A stretch of 64,000 bases of DNA from Miniphocaeibacter sp012841535 (lineage in GTDB: Bacteria; Bacillota; Clostridia; Tissierellales; Peptoniphilaceae), in NCBI RefSeq assembly GCF_049274025.1, contig NZ_JBASRV010000049.1; one strand, 5' to 3'. Position numbers and translations under genes: made by a program. Under the pieces are notes generated by a model. The model saw only the letters and a program-made list of their open reading frames with translations, was not told where the DNA came from and did no database searches. Positions 1-8,728 of the stretch are shown piece after piece. Numbering within the stretch: the stretch's first letter is position 1; each line of letters starts with the position of its first letter.

Positions 1-297
1 TAAGGCTTTTAAGGTAGAAATCCCTATAATATCCTTATTAAAAATCTGAGCAAAAGTCTTAGCTACAGTCATTCCAATTCTTAGTCCTGTAAAGGAGCCT
101 GGTCCTTTTCCAACAGCATATAGATCTATTTCTTCTATTTTAATATTTAAATTTTTTAATAAATCTTTAATCATAGGTACTAATGTCTCACTATGAGTTA
201 ATTCTTGATTTATATTATAATCTCCAATTATAATTCCATCTTCCATAACTGAACAACTAGAAATCATAGTTGAAGTATCAATACTTAATATTTTCAT
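1..297 (-). CDS. tsaB: TsaB, tRNA threonylcarbamoyladenosine (t6A) biosynthesis protein, N-terminal part
   Basis: The gene runs off the left edge, so only about 99 N-terminal residues are visible. They begin MKILSIDTST and include the conserved GPGSFTGLRIG segment typical of TsaB, an inactive ASKHA-fold partner of TsaD. TsaB with TsaD and TsaE makes threonylcarbamoyl-adenosine at A37 of ANN-decoding tRNAs in the cytoplasm. The start ATG lies one base after the tsaE stop codon, so the two are co-transcribed and probably translationally coupled. The adjacency tsaE-tsaB is standard in Bacillota and strengthens the call. Confidence 0.93.
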   Translation of the reverse strand, partial: MKILSIDTSTMISSCSVMEDGIIIGDYNINQELTHSETLVPMIKDLLKNLNIKIEEIDLYAVGKGPGSFTGLRIGMTVAKTFAQIFNKDIIGISTLKAL

Positions 298-298
298 T

Positions 299-751
299 TT
301 ATTTCAGTCTTTCTATTAATTCTTTCTCTATCTTATTTCTACCTTCAATTATAAATTCTCTTTCTGTTTCCCCTAGTTTATTAATGGAAATCTCTATATA
401 ATTTCTAGGTAAATAATTTGAAGCTCTTTCTGCCCACTCTACTATTGTTACCCCACTAGGATAATAATAATTATCTATATCTATAGTTTCCACTTCTGAT
501 TCTTCTTCTAGTCTATATAAATCTAAATGATTTAATTCTACATCACCATAATATGTGTTAACTAAAGAGAAAGTAGGACTTGTTACATTATCCCTTATAT
601 TTAATGAATCTGCTATCATCTTTGTGAAAGTAGTTTTACCTGCTCCCATTTCTCCTTTTAGGGAAATTACATATCCCCTTTTTAAAGCTTTAGATATTTT
701 TTTAGCAAACTCATTTGTATCTTTTTCGTTTTTTGAAATATATTTAAACAT
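299..751 (-). CDS. tsaE: TsaE, ATPase of the t6A tRNA modification complex
   Basis: This 150-residue protein carries a Walker A loop GEMGAGKTT near residues 33-41, a switch-like TSPTF segment near 57-61 and VEWAER near 104-109, the signature of the TsaE (YjeE) P-loop family. TsaE hydrolyses ATP to reset the TsaB-TsaD complex during synthesis of threonylcarbamoyl-adenosine in tRNA. Length matches the family. A GAGGTAG ribosome binding site sits three bases before the ATG. It is the first gene of the tsaE-tsaB operon, separated from the riboflavin transporter upstream by an intrinsic terminator. Confidence 0.95.
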   Translation of the reverse strand: MFKYISKNEKDTNEFAKKISKALKRGYVISLKGEMGAGKTTFTKMIADSLNIRDNVTSPTFSLVNTYYGDVELNHLDLYRLEEESEVETIDIDNYYYPSGVTIVEWAERASNYLPRNYIEISINKLGETEREFIIEGRNKIEKELIERLK

Positions 752-816
752 AATCTACCTCATTATACTAGTATAAAACTTATGCCCTAATCAAGCAATC
801 CTTATAGGATATTTTA

Positions 817-846
817 TAAAAAAAGAATCGTATTACTACGATTCTA
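817..846 (-). terminator. Intrinsic terminator after the riboflavin transporter gene
   Basis: On the minus strand AGAATCGTA pairs with TACGATTCT around a 4-base loop and is followed by seven Ts. It ends the ribU transcript before the tsaE promoter region. Confidence 0.85.
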
Positions 847-909
847 AAAGTATATTTCATAATTCTTTTTTTGGCAATATAAGTTATTAAGCTCTAATCT
901 TAATTTAAC

Positions 910-1500
910 TTACCCATTACTTTTACTTAATCTAGGTAATAATGGTTTATACAATATTCCTAAAATCGTAGCATTTAATGCACCCTTAATTATATTAAAC
1001 GGTACAATTGAAAATAAAATAAAAGTTGGCACATTACTAACTAAAGGATTAAGTTTTTCCATAGTAGGAGCAAAGGTCTCCATTGGTAATCCATATAGTG
1101 GAAATATTACATAGTAATTACTTAAAGTTGCTAATGCGCTCATTAAAATAATCCCTATTGTTAATGAAAATATTGCATTTTTAAGAGTTTTCTTTCGTTT
1201 GTATATTAATGATGCTGTTACGACTAAGGAAGAAGAAACTATTAGATTTGATAATTCACCAAAACCTGCCGTTAAAGTTCCTTGTGTTAAAAATTTTAAT
1301 AGAAGTTTAACAACAACTACTATAAATCCCCATAAAGGACCAAATGTAAATCCTGCAATAATTGCCGGCACCTCTGAAACATCAATTTTCATAAATGGTG
1401 GTGCAAAAGGCAAAGGGAAATTAAACAACATTAATATTGAAGCTATGGCTCCAAGTAGTGCAACTTTTATCATTGTAGATAAATTATTATTTTTTCTCAT
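910..1500 (-). CDS. ribU: RibU-type riboflavin ECF transporter substrate-binding (S) component
   Basis: This 196-residue, very hydrophobic protein has about six membrane segments. It starts MRKNNNLSTMIKVALLGAIASIL and has FNFPLPFAPPFMKIDVSEVP near residues 26-45, typical of ECF S components that take up riboflavin. Such proteins work with the shared EcfA1/A2/T energy module, which is not in this window. An AGGAGG site precedes the ATG by five bases. An FMN riboswitch and a terminator hairpin lie directly upstream, which independently supports flavin uptake as the role: high FMN should stop transcription before the gene. Confidence 0.9.
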   Translation of the reverse strand: MRKNNNLSTMIKVALLGAIASILMLFNFPLPFAPPFMKIDVSEVPAIIAGFTFGPLWGFIVVVVKLLLKFLTQGTLTAGFGELSNLIVSSSLVVTASLIYKRKKTLKNAIFSLTIGIILMSALATLSNYYVIFPLYGLPMETFAPTMEKLNPLVSNVPTFILFSIVPFNIIKGALNATILGILYKPLLPRLSKSNG

Positions 1501-1525
1501 TATATCCTCCTAAATATTTAGGACA

Positions 1526-1558
1526 TAAAAAATGCCCCTATAATACTTCTGGGCATTT
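1526..1558 (-). terminator. Riboswitch expression-platform terminator
   Basis: On the minus strand AATGCCC and GGGCATT form a stem around a loop of about 12 bases, followed by a run of Ts, just before the ribU ribosome binding site. It lies immediately downstream of the FMN aptamer, as expected for transcriptional control by FMN. Confidence 0.85.
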
Positions 1559-1586
1559 GGATATACAAATTAGCATTTATTTTCAG

Positions 1587-1699
1587 CTTTCTTCTTTCAT
1601 CCAGACTATACTGTCGGTATTGGAATTTCACCAATTCAACCCTTACGGCTCGCGGACTTTACCGCCGGTGAGGAATTTAACCTCGCCCCGAAGATACTT
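1587..1699 (-). promoter_or_regulatory. FMN riboswitch (RFN element)
   Basis: Read on the minus strand the segment contains the conserved blocks ATCTTCGGGGC, CTCACCGGCGGT, AGTCCGCGAGCC, GGTGAAATTCC and ACCGACAGTATAGTC, ending in GGATGAAAGAAGA. These are the hallmark RFN aptamer blocks in the right order, closed by the P1 helix at both ends. It controls ribU and is followed by an intrinsic terminator, so FMN binding should switch the gene off. Confidence 0.96.
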
Positions 1700-1834
1700 T
1701 AATTATAGCACTATACTATATCTTCTTCAAGCCTACTAAAATATATCTTTTTCAAAACTATTGTGTTTTATGTTTAAATAAAAATTTCATTAAATGTTAT
1801 AATAAATACGATAAAAAATTTAATGAGGTGTTGT

Positions 1835-3127
1835 ATGTATAATAAAAAAATGGCAGAAAAATTAATGAACTTTATAGACAATAGTCCTTCTGTTTTTCAT
1901 GTAATAGATAATTTTGAAAAATCTCTTATAGAAAAAGGATATACAAAACTTTCTAGAAATAGAAAATGGAACTTAAAAAGAAACGGAAAATACTATTTAA
2001 CAAATAACGACAGTGCTATTATAGCTTTTCATATGGGAAGTAATCTAAAAGAAAACTTTTTTAGAATTATAGGCTCTCATAGTGACTCCCCTACTTTTAG
2101 AGTTAAGCCTTCTCCTGAAATATTTGAAAAAAATCACTTTGCAAAACTTAATACAGAAGTTTACGGTGGTCCAATATTAAGCACTTGGTTTGATAGGCCT
2201 TTGTCTTTAGCCGGTAGAGTCGTATTAAAATCAAAGGATATTTTCAAACCGATAGTTAAAAATATTAATATCGATAAAAATCTTCTAATTATACCAAATT
2301 TAGCTATTCATATGAATCGTGAAATAAATAATGGTTACAAATATAATAAACAAAAAGACACCTTACCAATTATTGGCTTAATAAATGAGGAACTGGAAAA
2401 AGAAAACTACCTTCTAAATATTATTGCCAAGGAAATAAATGAAGATATTGATAACATTTTAGATTTTGACCTGTTTCTATATGACAGACAAAAGGGTGAA
2501 TTTTTAGGAAATAATAACGAGTTTTTTACTATTGGTAGAATTGACAATCTTGGAATGGCCCATGCTAGTGTAGAGGCCTTATTAAATTCAGAAGATTCGG
2601 CTTTTACAAAGCTTATACTGGTTTCTGACAACGAAGAAGTAGGCTCTCAGACAAAACAAGGTGCAGGTTCTCCTTTTTTAAGGGATACTTTAAAAAGAAT
2701 TATTACTACAAGTGGTGGTAGTTTTGAAGATTTTGAAATTGCATTAGCAAAATCATTTTTAATTTCTGCCGATCAGGCTCATTCAGTACATCCTAATTAT
2801 ATTGAGAAAAATGACCCTACTAACCTACCACTAATAAATAAAGGACCGGTTATAAAGGTTTCTGCTAGAATGAATTATACTAGTGATGGCGTTTCATCTT
2901 CAGTTTTTTCCCAATTATGTAATAGTGTAAATATTCCTGTTCAGTACTTTGTAAACCGTTCAGATATATTAGGTGGCTCAACTATCGGTCCTATAACAAG
3001 CCAAAATTTAAATATAGATTCAGTAGATATTGGAAATCCTATACTTTCAATGCATTCCATAAGGGAATTAGCCGGAGTAAAGGATCAGGAATATATTTAT
3101 AGGGTATTTTTAGAATTTTTTAAATAA
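1835..3127 (+). CDS. M18 family aminopeptidase (aspartyl aminopeptidase type)
   Basis: About 430 residues with the M18 zinc-peptidase motifs in order: GSHSDSP (metal His/Asp), RIDNLGMAHASVEAL, SDNEEVGSQTKQGAGSP (catalytic and metal Glu), SADQAHSVHPNY (metal Asp) and a late SMHSIREL (metal His). M18 enzymes are cytoplasmic di-zinc exopeptidases that trim N-terminal, often acidic, residues from peptides. I chose the ATG at 1835 because GAGG lies six bases upstream; an ATG at 1823 overlaps this ribosome binding site. The gene stands alone and ends in a bidirectional terminator. Confidence 0.93.
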   Translation: MYNKKMAEKLMNFIDNSPSVFHVIDNFEKSLIEKGYTKLSRNRKWNLKRNGKYYLTNNDSAIIAFHMGSNLKENFFRIIGSHSDSPTFRVKPSPEIFEKNHFAKLNTEVYGGPILSTWFDRPLSLAGRVVLKSKDIFKPIVKNINIDKNLLIIPNLAIHMNREINNGYKYNKQKDTLPIIGLINEELEKENYLLNIIAKEINEDIDNILDFDLFLYDRQKGEFLGNNNEFFTIGRIDNLGMAHASVEALLNSEDSAFTKLILVSDNEEVGSQTKQGAGSPFLRDTLKRIITTSGGSFEDFEIALAKSFLISADQAHSVHPNYIEKNDPTNLPLINKGPVIKVSARMNYTSDGVSSSVFSQLCNSVNIPVQYFVNRSDILGGSTIGPITSQNLNIDSVDIGNPILSMHSIRELAGVKDQEYIYRVFLEFFK

Positions 3128-3148
3128 GACAGGTTTTCCTGTCTTATT
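3123..3148. terminator. Bidirectional intrinsic terminator
   Basis: AATAAGACAGG and CCTGTCTTATT form an 11-bp stem with a short T loop. A/T runs on both sides let it serve both the M18 gene and the convergent response regulator gene, whose stop codon is inside the stem. Confidence 0.85.
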
Positions 3149-3755
3149 TATTATTTAAATAGTAAATTGCCAATTGGGTTCTATCCCTTAAGTCAAGTTT
3201 TTCTAAAATTAAACTAATATAATTTCTTACAGTTCCTTCACTTAAATATAGTTTACTTGAAATTTCTTTGTTATTTAAACCTTCGGCAACTTCTTTTAAA
3301 ATAATTAATTCCTTTTTCGTTAATATTGTTGAAAGTTCTTCTTTATTTGTTCTTTCATTGTATATTGTATTTAAGACATTTGAACCAAAAACCTTTTGGC
3401 CTGCATTTACAGCCTTAATTGCAGGTATAATATTTTCAAAATCATCTTTTAAAATATAGCCATAAGCACCTAATGACAAAGCCTTTTTTATATATTCATC
3501 ATCTAAAAAAGTTGTTAGGAATAAGACCCTTGTGTCTATATTTTTATTATTAATATATTCTAAAATATCTATTCCGGTTTTATCTCCCATTCTAATATCT
3601 AACAAGGCAATATCTATTCTTTCTTTTTCTAAAAATATTAGTGCATCTTCATATCCGTAGCCAATTCCAACTACTTCTATTTCACTGTCTGACCCAACTA
3701 TGGTCTTTAATGCATAGGTAATCATTTTATCGTCATCTATAATTATTATATTCAT
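3144..3755 (-). CDS. NarL/LuxR-family response regulator (LnrK-like) of exporter module 1
   Basis: 203 residues. The N-terminal receiver domain has acidic residues IIDDD near position 8, phospho-acceptor Asp53 in LLDIRMGDKTG, and a conserved Lys in YILKDD. The C-terminal LuxR-type helix-turn-helix contains LTKKELIILKEVAEGLNNKEIS and LYLSEGTVRNYIS. It overlaps the upstream kinase gene by 4 bases, so they form a two-component pair. The divergent ABC-2 exporter at 5088-8191 is its likely target. The arrangement matches Bacillus LnrJK-LnrLMN (YfiJK-YfiLMN), which senses and exports linearmycin-type membrane-active compounds; the actual ligand here is unknown. Confidence 0.9.
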   Translation of the reverse strand: MNIIIIDDDKMITYALKTIVGSDSEIEVVGIGYGYEDALIFLEKERIDIALLDIRMGDKTGIDILEYINNKNIDTRVLFLTTFLDDEYIKKALSLGAYGYILKDDFENIIPAIKAVNAGQKVFGSNVLNTIYNERTNKEELSTILTKKELIILKEVAEGLNNKEISSKLYLSEGTVRNYISLILEKLDLRDRTQLAIYYLNNK

Positions 3756-4813
3756 ATTCCCTCTTTCTCTATATTAATAAAAATTCTGAATCCATTTTCA
3801 TTTGAAACTTGTAAGTTACCATTTATTGCCTCAACCCTAGTCTTAATTGAATTTAAACCAATACCATATTTAATAATTTTTTGATTTGTTCCATTGTCCT
3901 TTATTAATATATAAATATTGTCCACTGTTTCTCTTAAGTTTATTTCCACTAAAGTAGCATTTGAATGTTTTATAATATTATTCAAAGATTCATTTATAAT
4001 ATATATAATTGAGTATTTAAAATTCAAGTCCTTATTTTCACTAAGATTATAATTGAAAATTATTTCAGAATAAGTATAGTCTCTAATAATTTTTTCCAAT
4101 TCATTTTTTAAATTTATACTATCCTCTTGTAAATTATGTAAACTTCTTCTTAATTCTTCCATAGATTCAGTTAAGGAACCTTTTAATAGGTTTAAGTCAT
4201 TTATTCTACCCCTGTCTTCTTCTCTTATAATTAAGGCTCCAACCTGTAAAATAGAACGGGAAATAATATGCCCTACTCCATCATGTATATCTCTTGCTAT
4301 TCTATTTCTTTCTTTAGAAATTGCAAGGGATATTCCCTTATCCTGTTCCTCTATTAATTGTTGGTTTTCAGTTTTCAATTTAAAATTTCTTTCATTAGAT
4401 TCTATTATAAAATTCCTATATTTATTATCTAAATAAGCTATTTTTATATCTTTCATTTTAAATAATACTGCTATAAATATATTTAAAATTATAAAGAGAG
4501 ATTCTTCTTTATTAAAAACATTCCAAACAAGTAAGGTTGTAAAAATTAATATAAGAATATTAATTAAATTATCTCGATTTAATAGATTGTATAACAATAA
4601 AGGGACAAAATAAATAAACTTTATCTCTATGTAAATTAATATAAGAAAGATAATCATTATGGAAAACTTAATTTGTTTATTTTTAAATAAATATGCACAG
4701 CTTAATAGTCCTAAAGAAATTAAAGGAATAATAGAATTTCCTAAAGGAAGAGTTATAACAAAATATATTGTTGTAATAAACCAAATAAAAATACTGCTAA
4801 AATAATTATTCAT
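3752..4813 (-). CDS. Membrane sensor histidine kinase (HisKA_3, LnrJ-like) of exporter module 1
   Basis: 353 residues. Residues 1-120 are almost wholly hydrophobic (about five or six membrane segments) with no large extracellular loop, typical of intramembrane-sensing kinases paired with ABC exporters. A linker precedes the dimerisation box ERNRIARDIHDGVGH with phospho-acceptor His177. The HATPase region has NESLNNIIKHSNAT (N box) and DNGTNQKIIKYGIGLNSIKTR (G boxes). It is the first gene of the kinase-regulator pair and is divergent from the ABC exporter. A stimulus inside or at the membrane is the likely signal. Confidence 0.9.
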   Translation of the reverse strand: MNNYFSSIFIWFITTIYFVITLPLGNSIIPLISLGLLSCAYLFKNKQIKFSIMIIFLILIYIEIKFIYFVPLLLYNLLNRDNLINILILIFTTLLVWNVFNKEESLFIILNIFIAVLFKMKDIKIAYLDNKYRNFIIESNERNFKLKTENQQLIEEQDKGISLAISKERNRIARDIHDGVGHIISRSILQVGALIIREEDRGRINDLNLLKGSLTESMEELRRSLHNLQEDSINLKNELEKIIRDYTYSEIIFNYNLSENKDLNFKYSIIYIINESLNNIIKHSNATLVEINLRETVDNIYILIKDNGTNQKIIKYGIGLNSIKTRVEAINGNLQVSNENGFRIFINIEKEGI

Positions 4814-4875
4814 AAAATCCTACCTTGTTTTAATACTTTTAATTATAGAATATATTTAAGAATTTTCATAATATA

Positions 4876-4926
4876 AATAGAAAACCCTATACCAATTAAC
4901 TTCTTTAAGTATAGGTTTTCTATTTA
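4876..4926. terminator. Terminator-like hairpin between divergent promoters
   Basis: AAATAGAAAACC-CTATAC pairs with GTATAGGTTTTCTATTT with one bulged C, followed by A/T-rich sequence on both sides. It sits upstream of both divergent genes, an odd place for a terminator. It could end a short leader transcript or be a regulatory structure. Confidence 0.5.
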
Positions 4927-4994
4927 TTAATAAATTTACATAATCTATAAGCCTTGTCTTTGTACTTATAAGAAATTTATATAAATTACCTTAG

Positions 4995-5029
4995 TGACAA
5001 ATGTCATATAAGAAGTGATTTTATTCACT
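4995..5029. promoter_or_regulatory. Two adjacent inverted repeats, candidate response-regulator operator
   Basis: TGACA-AA-TGTCA (4995-5006) and AGTGA-6 bases-TCACT (5014-5029) lie one helical turn or so apart, 60-90 bases before the exporter start codon. Dyads like these near an exporter promoter are plausible binding sites for the linked NarL-type regulator. This is inference from position and symmetry only. Confidence 0.45.
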
Positions 5030-5087
5030 ACTAGGAAAGAACAAAATAGCTTAAAGTATAGTTAACAATAAAACTTAGGAGGTTTTT

Positions 5088-6023
5088 ATGATAGAAGTTA
5101 AAAATTTATTTAAACAATATAAAGAGGTACTAGCCCTTAATAACTTTAATTTAGCTGTTAATAATGGTGATATATATGGTTTAGTTGGACCTAATGGTTC
5201 GGGAAAAACTACAGCAATTAATTGTATTCTTTCTCTCTTAAATTATGAAAAAGGTGAAATTTTTATTTTTAATGAAAAAATGAATTCAAGTAAAAATAAT
5301 ATTAAGGCAAAAATTGGTTATATCCCTCAAGATATTTCTATAATTTACGATTTAAATGTTTATGACAATATAGATTTCTTCTGTGGTCTTTATATTAAAG
5401 ATAAAAAATTAAGAAAACAATATGTTGAAGAAGCAATAGACTTTGTAGAATTAAATGATTTTAGAAAATTTTTACCGAAAAAATTAAGTGGAGGTCTACT
5501 AAGGAGACTTAATATTGCTTGTGGAATAGCCCATAAACCGGAATTAATTATTTTTGATGAACCTACTGTAGCTGTTGATCCTCAAAGTAGGAATAAAATC
5601 CTTGAAGGTATTAAGGAATTAAATATAAAAGGAGCTACTATTATTTATACTTCCCACTATATGGAAGAAGTGGAATATTTGGCAAATAAAATTTCTATAA
5701 TTGACAAAGGTCATATTCTAGTTACAGGAACATCTAAGGAACTAAAATCATTTGTCGGTTTAGGAAATTCCTTGGAAATAGCAAATATAAAAATAGATAA
5801 AAACTATATGGGTGAATTAAACAACATAAGCGGTGTAAGTAAGATATTAAAAAATAAGAATGATTTAAAAATAATTGTTGAAAATGATTTAGCTATTAGT
5901 AATACAATAAATTATTTAAATAAGAACAATATTATATATGATTCCCTTAATATTAAAACTCCAACATTAAATGATGTCTTTTTAGAAATTACAGGAAGGG
6001 AGTTAAGAGATAATGGTTTTTAA
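5088..6023 (+). CDS. ABC-2 exporter ATP-binding protein (LnrL-like), module 1
   Basis: 311 residues. Walker A is GPNGSGKTT near 34-42, Q loop in GYIPQD, the ABC signature is LSGGLLRR (Leu where Gln is usual), Walker B is LIIFDEP and the H loop is TSHYMEE. A C-terminal extension of about 100 residues is typical of drug/antibiotic exporters of the DrrA/LnrL type. AGGAGG lies five bases before the ATG. The two permease genes follow with 11- and 14-base overlaps, so the three proteins should assemble as one efflux pump in the membrane, controlled by the divergent two-component system. Confidence 0.92.
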   Translation: MIEVKNLFKQYKEVLALNNFNLAVNNGDIYGLVGPNGSGKTTAINCILSLLNYEKGEIFIFNEKMNSSKNNIKAKIGYIPQDISIIYDLNVYDNIDFFCGLYIKDKKLRKQYVEEAIDFVELNDFRKFLPKKLSGGLLRRLNIACGIAHKPELIIFDEPTVAVDPQSRNKILEGIKELNIKGATIIYTSHYMEEVEYLANKISIIDKGHILVTGTSKELKSFVGLGNSLEIANIKIDKNYMGELNNISGVSKILKNKNDLKIIVENDLAISNTINYLNKNNIIYDSLNIKTPTLNDVFLEITGRELRDNGF

Positions 6024-7122
6024 TTATTATAAATTAAAACTGAAGGAACTATTTCAAAATAAGTCCACCTTGTTTTTTAGTTTAACCCTTCCAATTTTAC
6101 TTTTAACACTTTTTAACTTAACAATTGCAAATATAGATAGTGAAAATCTTTTTGAAACAATTCCTATTGCAGTTGAAGATACTACTGTTGCTAAAACTTT
6201 GGAAGAAATTGAAATATCGGGTAAGGAAAAAGTTTTTAAAATTATTGAAAGTTCTAACTATGAAAAAGATTTAAAGGAAGAAAAAATTACCGCCTACATT
6301 AAAGGAAATAAAGATTTAGAAGTAGTTGTTAATGACTATAATTTGTATTCCTCTTTAGTTTATGAAACGGTAAATATGTACAACCATATTAGTAAGATGT
6401 ATGGAAAAGTTTTAGCCAAGGACATAAATATTAATCCTGAAGAAATTATGGATACCTATAATAAAGATAATAATATTAAAAATAAATTTGATTCATCCAG
6501 TAAAAACGAATCACTTATATTCTTCTTTACAATACTTGCTATGGCCTGCCTTTCTGCTGCAAATCAGGGTATAGACATTGGAGAGGTTTTAAATCCAAAA
6601 TCGGAAATGAAATATGTAAAAAGAATACTGGCTTCACCTGTAAATAGGTTTAAACTGATTACTTCACAATTTTTAGGAGCCTTAACCTTTTCCCTCCTTG
6701 TAACATATGTTGCTGTAGCCTATTTACTAATATTAAAAGCTTCCCTTATAGAATACCTACCTAAAGTAATTATTACTTCAACCTTGGGAACAATATTAGG
6801 CTTATTATTTGGTGTGTTAATATCCTTGGTGCTTAAAGTAAAACTTGCTAGTAAGTATAATATTAGTGCAATTGTTTATGTCTTTAGCTGTTTCTTAGCA
6901 GGAATGATGGTTAATACTACTCCATATGTTATAGAAGAAAAATTACCTATAATAAAATATATTAATCCGGCAACTGTAATTACTAAGGCCTACAAAAACA
7001 TTTATTACTTTGAAAATAATAGTAGCTATTTATTAAATCTTTTTAATATATTTACTTTGATTATAATCTTCGTAATATTAATATTATTCACCACTAGGAG
7101 AAGAAAAAATGAAAACATTTAA
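6013..7122 (+). CDS. ABC-2 type exporter permease (LnrM-like), module 1
   Basis: 369 residues. One N-terminal membrane segment (residues about 18-40) is followed by an extracytoplasmic stretch of roughly 120-130 residues and then five or six membrane segments from about residue 165, the standard ABC-2 permease topology. It contains the ABC-2 motif region EMKYVKRILASPVNRFKLITSQF before the membrane core. Its start overlaps the ATPase end and its end overlaps the next permease, indicating translational coupling. It shares topology with its partner at 7109-8191 and with the permeases of the second module. Confidence 0.88.
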   Translation: MVFNYYKLKLKELFQNKSTLFFSLTLPILLLTLFNLTIANIDSENLFETIPIAVEDTTVAKTLEEIEISGKEKVFKIIESSNYEKDLKEEKITAYIKGNKDLEVVVNDYNLYSSLVYETVNMYNHISKMYGKVLAKDININPEEIMDTYNKDNNIKNKFDSSSKNESLIFFFTILAMACLSAANQGIDIGEVLNPKSEMKYVKRILASPVNRFKLITSQFLGALTFSLLVTYVAVAYLLILKASLIEYLPKVIITSTLGTILGLLFGVLISLVLKVKLASKYNISAIVYVFSCFLAGMMVNTTPYVIEEKLPIIKYINPATVITKAYKNIYYFENNSSYLLNLFNIFTLIIIFVILILFTTRRRKNENI

Positions 7123-8191
7123 AAACTATTTTAAAATAATTTTTGCAAATAAATGGTCTTTAATTTTATATATAGTACTTTTTACTATATTATTAAGTAT
7201 TAACAATGGTTCCAATGTTGAAACATTAGACACAAATTATCATATAACAGTAATTGACAAGGCAAATAATAGTGAAAGCAAAAATTTAATCGACTTTTTA
7301 GAAACTAAGTATAGGGTTTCAAAAGAAAATATTTCAGATGAAAAAGCCAAGGACAAATTATTCGGTAATATTACCGCCTACGTTTTATTTATTGACAAGG
7401 AAAATAACTTATCCTATTTTGCAAAAGACGACTCTGTTGCCCCTACAGCCATAAATCTGTCTATAGACGAATATTTAAACACCAATGCTACTTTAGAAAA
7501 ATATAATATTGAAAACTCCAATAAAGAAAGTATAAATATATTATCTGAAAATACAAACTTTAAAATATTAAATAACACTACTAGAAATAATACAGAATTT
7601 TATTACACCTACCTAACCTATATAATAATACTTTTTTCCCTATCTATTATATATTTAGGATATAATTCCTTTTTACGTGATGGTGTAGAAAACAGGGTAA
7701 GAGTTTCTAAAACAAAATTTAATAAGTTCATTATTTCCATATATGCTTCATCATTAATATTAATGTTATTTGTTTGCCTAGGATTTTCTTTACTGGAACT
7801 GTTTAAAAATAAGACAAGTTTGGAAAAATATCCCTTATATTTAATTAATTTAATAGCCTTTACAATACCAATGGTTGCCCTTGCCTATTTAGTAAGTTCC
7901 AGGTCAAAGGACTCTTCTAATAACGGTGCCCTTAACAATGTTATCTCCCTAAGTCTATGTTTTATTACAGGGGTATTTGTTCCACAGGAGTTTTTGCCAC
8001 AGTATTTAATTAAACTTTCTTCAATATTCCCACCTTACTGGTATTTAGAGGGAATAAAGGCAAGTAATAAAATGGATTTTAATATGCTACTTAAAGTAAT
8101 ATTGGTACAAGGAATTATGACTAGTGTTCTTATACTTATAAATATGATAGTTAATAGACAGAAAAAGGGAGATTTTTCCTATTCTAGATAA
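7109..8191 (+). CDS. ABC-2 type exporter permease (LnrN-like), module 1
   Basis: 360 residues, with one N-terminal membrane segment, a polar extracytoplasmic region (about residues 30-165) and five or six C-terminal membrane segments. The motif NRVRVSKTKFNKFIISIY marks the cytoplasmic coupling region. AGGAG precedes the ATG inside the preceding gene. It is likely to form a heterodimer with the permease at 6013-7122. Sequence divergence between the two makes a heteromeric pore probable. The substrate is not predictable from sequence; family members export polyenes, peptides or lipids. Confidence 0.87.
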   Translation: MKTFKNYFKIIFANKWSLILYIVLFTILLSINNGSNVETLDTNYHITVIDKANNSESKNLIDFLETKYRVSKENISDEKAKDKLFGNITAYVLFIDKENNLSYFAKDDSVAPTAINLSIDEYLNTNATLEKYNIENSNKESINILSENTNFKILNNTTRNNTEFYYTYLTYIIILFSLSIIYLGYNSFLRDGVENRVRVSKTKFNKFIISIYASSLILMLFVCLGFSLLELFKNKTSLEKYPLYLINLIAFTIPMVALAYLVSSRSKDSSNNGALNNVISLSLCFITGVFVPQEFLPQYLIKLSSIFPPYWYLEGIKASNKMDFNMLLKVILVQGIMTSVLILINMIVNRQKKGDFSYSR

Positions 8192-8224
8192 ATAATTCCT
8201 GTTATAATACAAGTAGGTGATAAA

Positions 8225-8701
8225 ATGAAGAATAAAATTTCAAGTTTAATAGTAATACTTATATTACTTACTATTGTTTCATGTAATAAAAATAATTCTA
8301 ATTTAGAAAAATCTAGTGAAACAGATATAAGCACCACAGTAGAAACAAATAATAGTAACAAATATGTTGATACAAGTGGAAAACATCCTAAAGCTGAAGA
8401 TATTGAAATAGTCCTTGCAAGAGAATTTGAAAATGGACTTGGTAAAGTCGATATAAGTAATAACAGTAACTACAATATTACTAAGCTAAGTATGGATTTA
8501 ACTAATAACACTGGAAGTATTATTACAATTACTTGTAACGCTATAGATAAGGGTACTACCTTAAAATCCATTGATGTAGAATCCTTTGAAGATATTGACT
8601 TTTCAGAATTTAGACCAATATTTTATGAATTGGAATTTGAAAATGAAAATGGGGAAAAGGAAATATCAAAATATGACTATGATTTAAAAGAATACTATTA
8701 A
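8225..8701 (+). CDS. Small hypothetical lipoprotein
   Basis: 158 residues. A lipoprotein signal peptide ends in TIVSC, so Cys20 would be lipidated. An Asn/Ser/Thr-rich linker leads to a C-terminal domain of about 100 residues with alternating hydrophobic strands, including VDISNNSNYNITKLSMDLTN and ITCNAIDKGT, which looks like a beta-sandwich. I do not recognise a family. It starts 33 bases after the exporter and could be its surface accessory, but an AGGTGAT ribosome binding site of its own and a different character leave this open. Confidence 0.75.
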   Translation: MKNKISSLIVILILLTIVSCNKNNSNLEKSSETDISTTVETNNSNKYVDTSGKHPKAEDIEIVLAREFENGLGKVDISNNSNYNITKLSMDLTNNTGSIITITCNAIDKGTTLKSIDVESFEDIDFSEFRPIFYELEFENENGEKEISKYDYDLKEYY

Positions 8702-8728
8702 AAGCTAGAGAAAACTCTCTAGCTTTTT
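8700..8728. terminator. Bidirectional intrinsic terminator
   Basis: AAAAGCTAGAGA and TCTCTAGCTTTT form a perfect 12-bp stem around a 4-base loop. It closes the lipoprotein gene and the convergent racemase gene, whose stop codon lies in the stem. Confidence 0.88.

Noticed and set aside
1199..1513. Plus-strand open frame of 104 codons over the riboflavin transporter gene
   Set aside because: It mirrors a well-supported membrane protein gene with a riboswitch and ribosome binding site on the other strand; composition is that of an antisense shadow.
1557..1739. Plus-strand frame of 60 codons in the ribU leader
   Set aside because: It lies entirely over the FMN riboswitch and its terminator.
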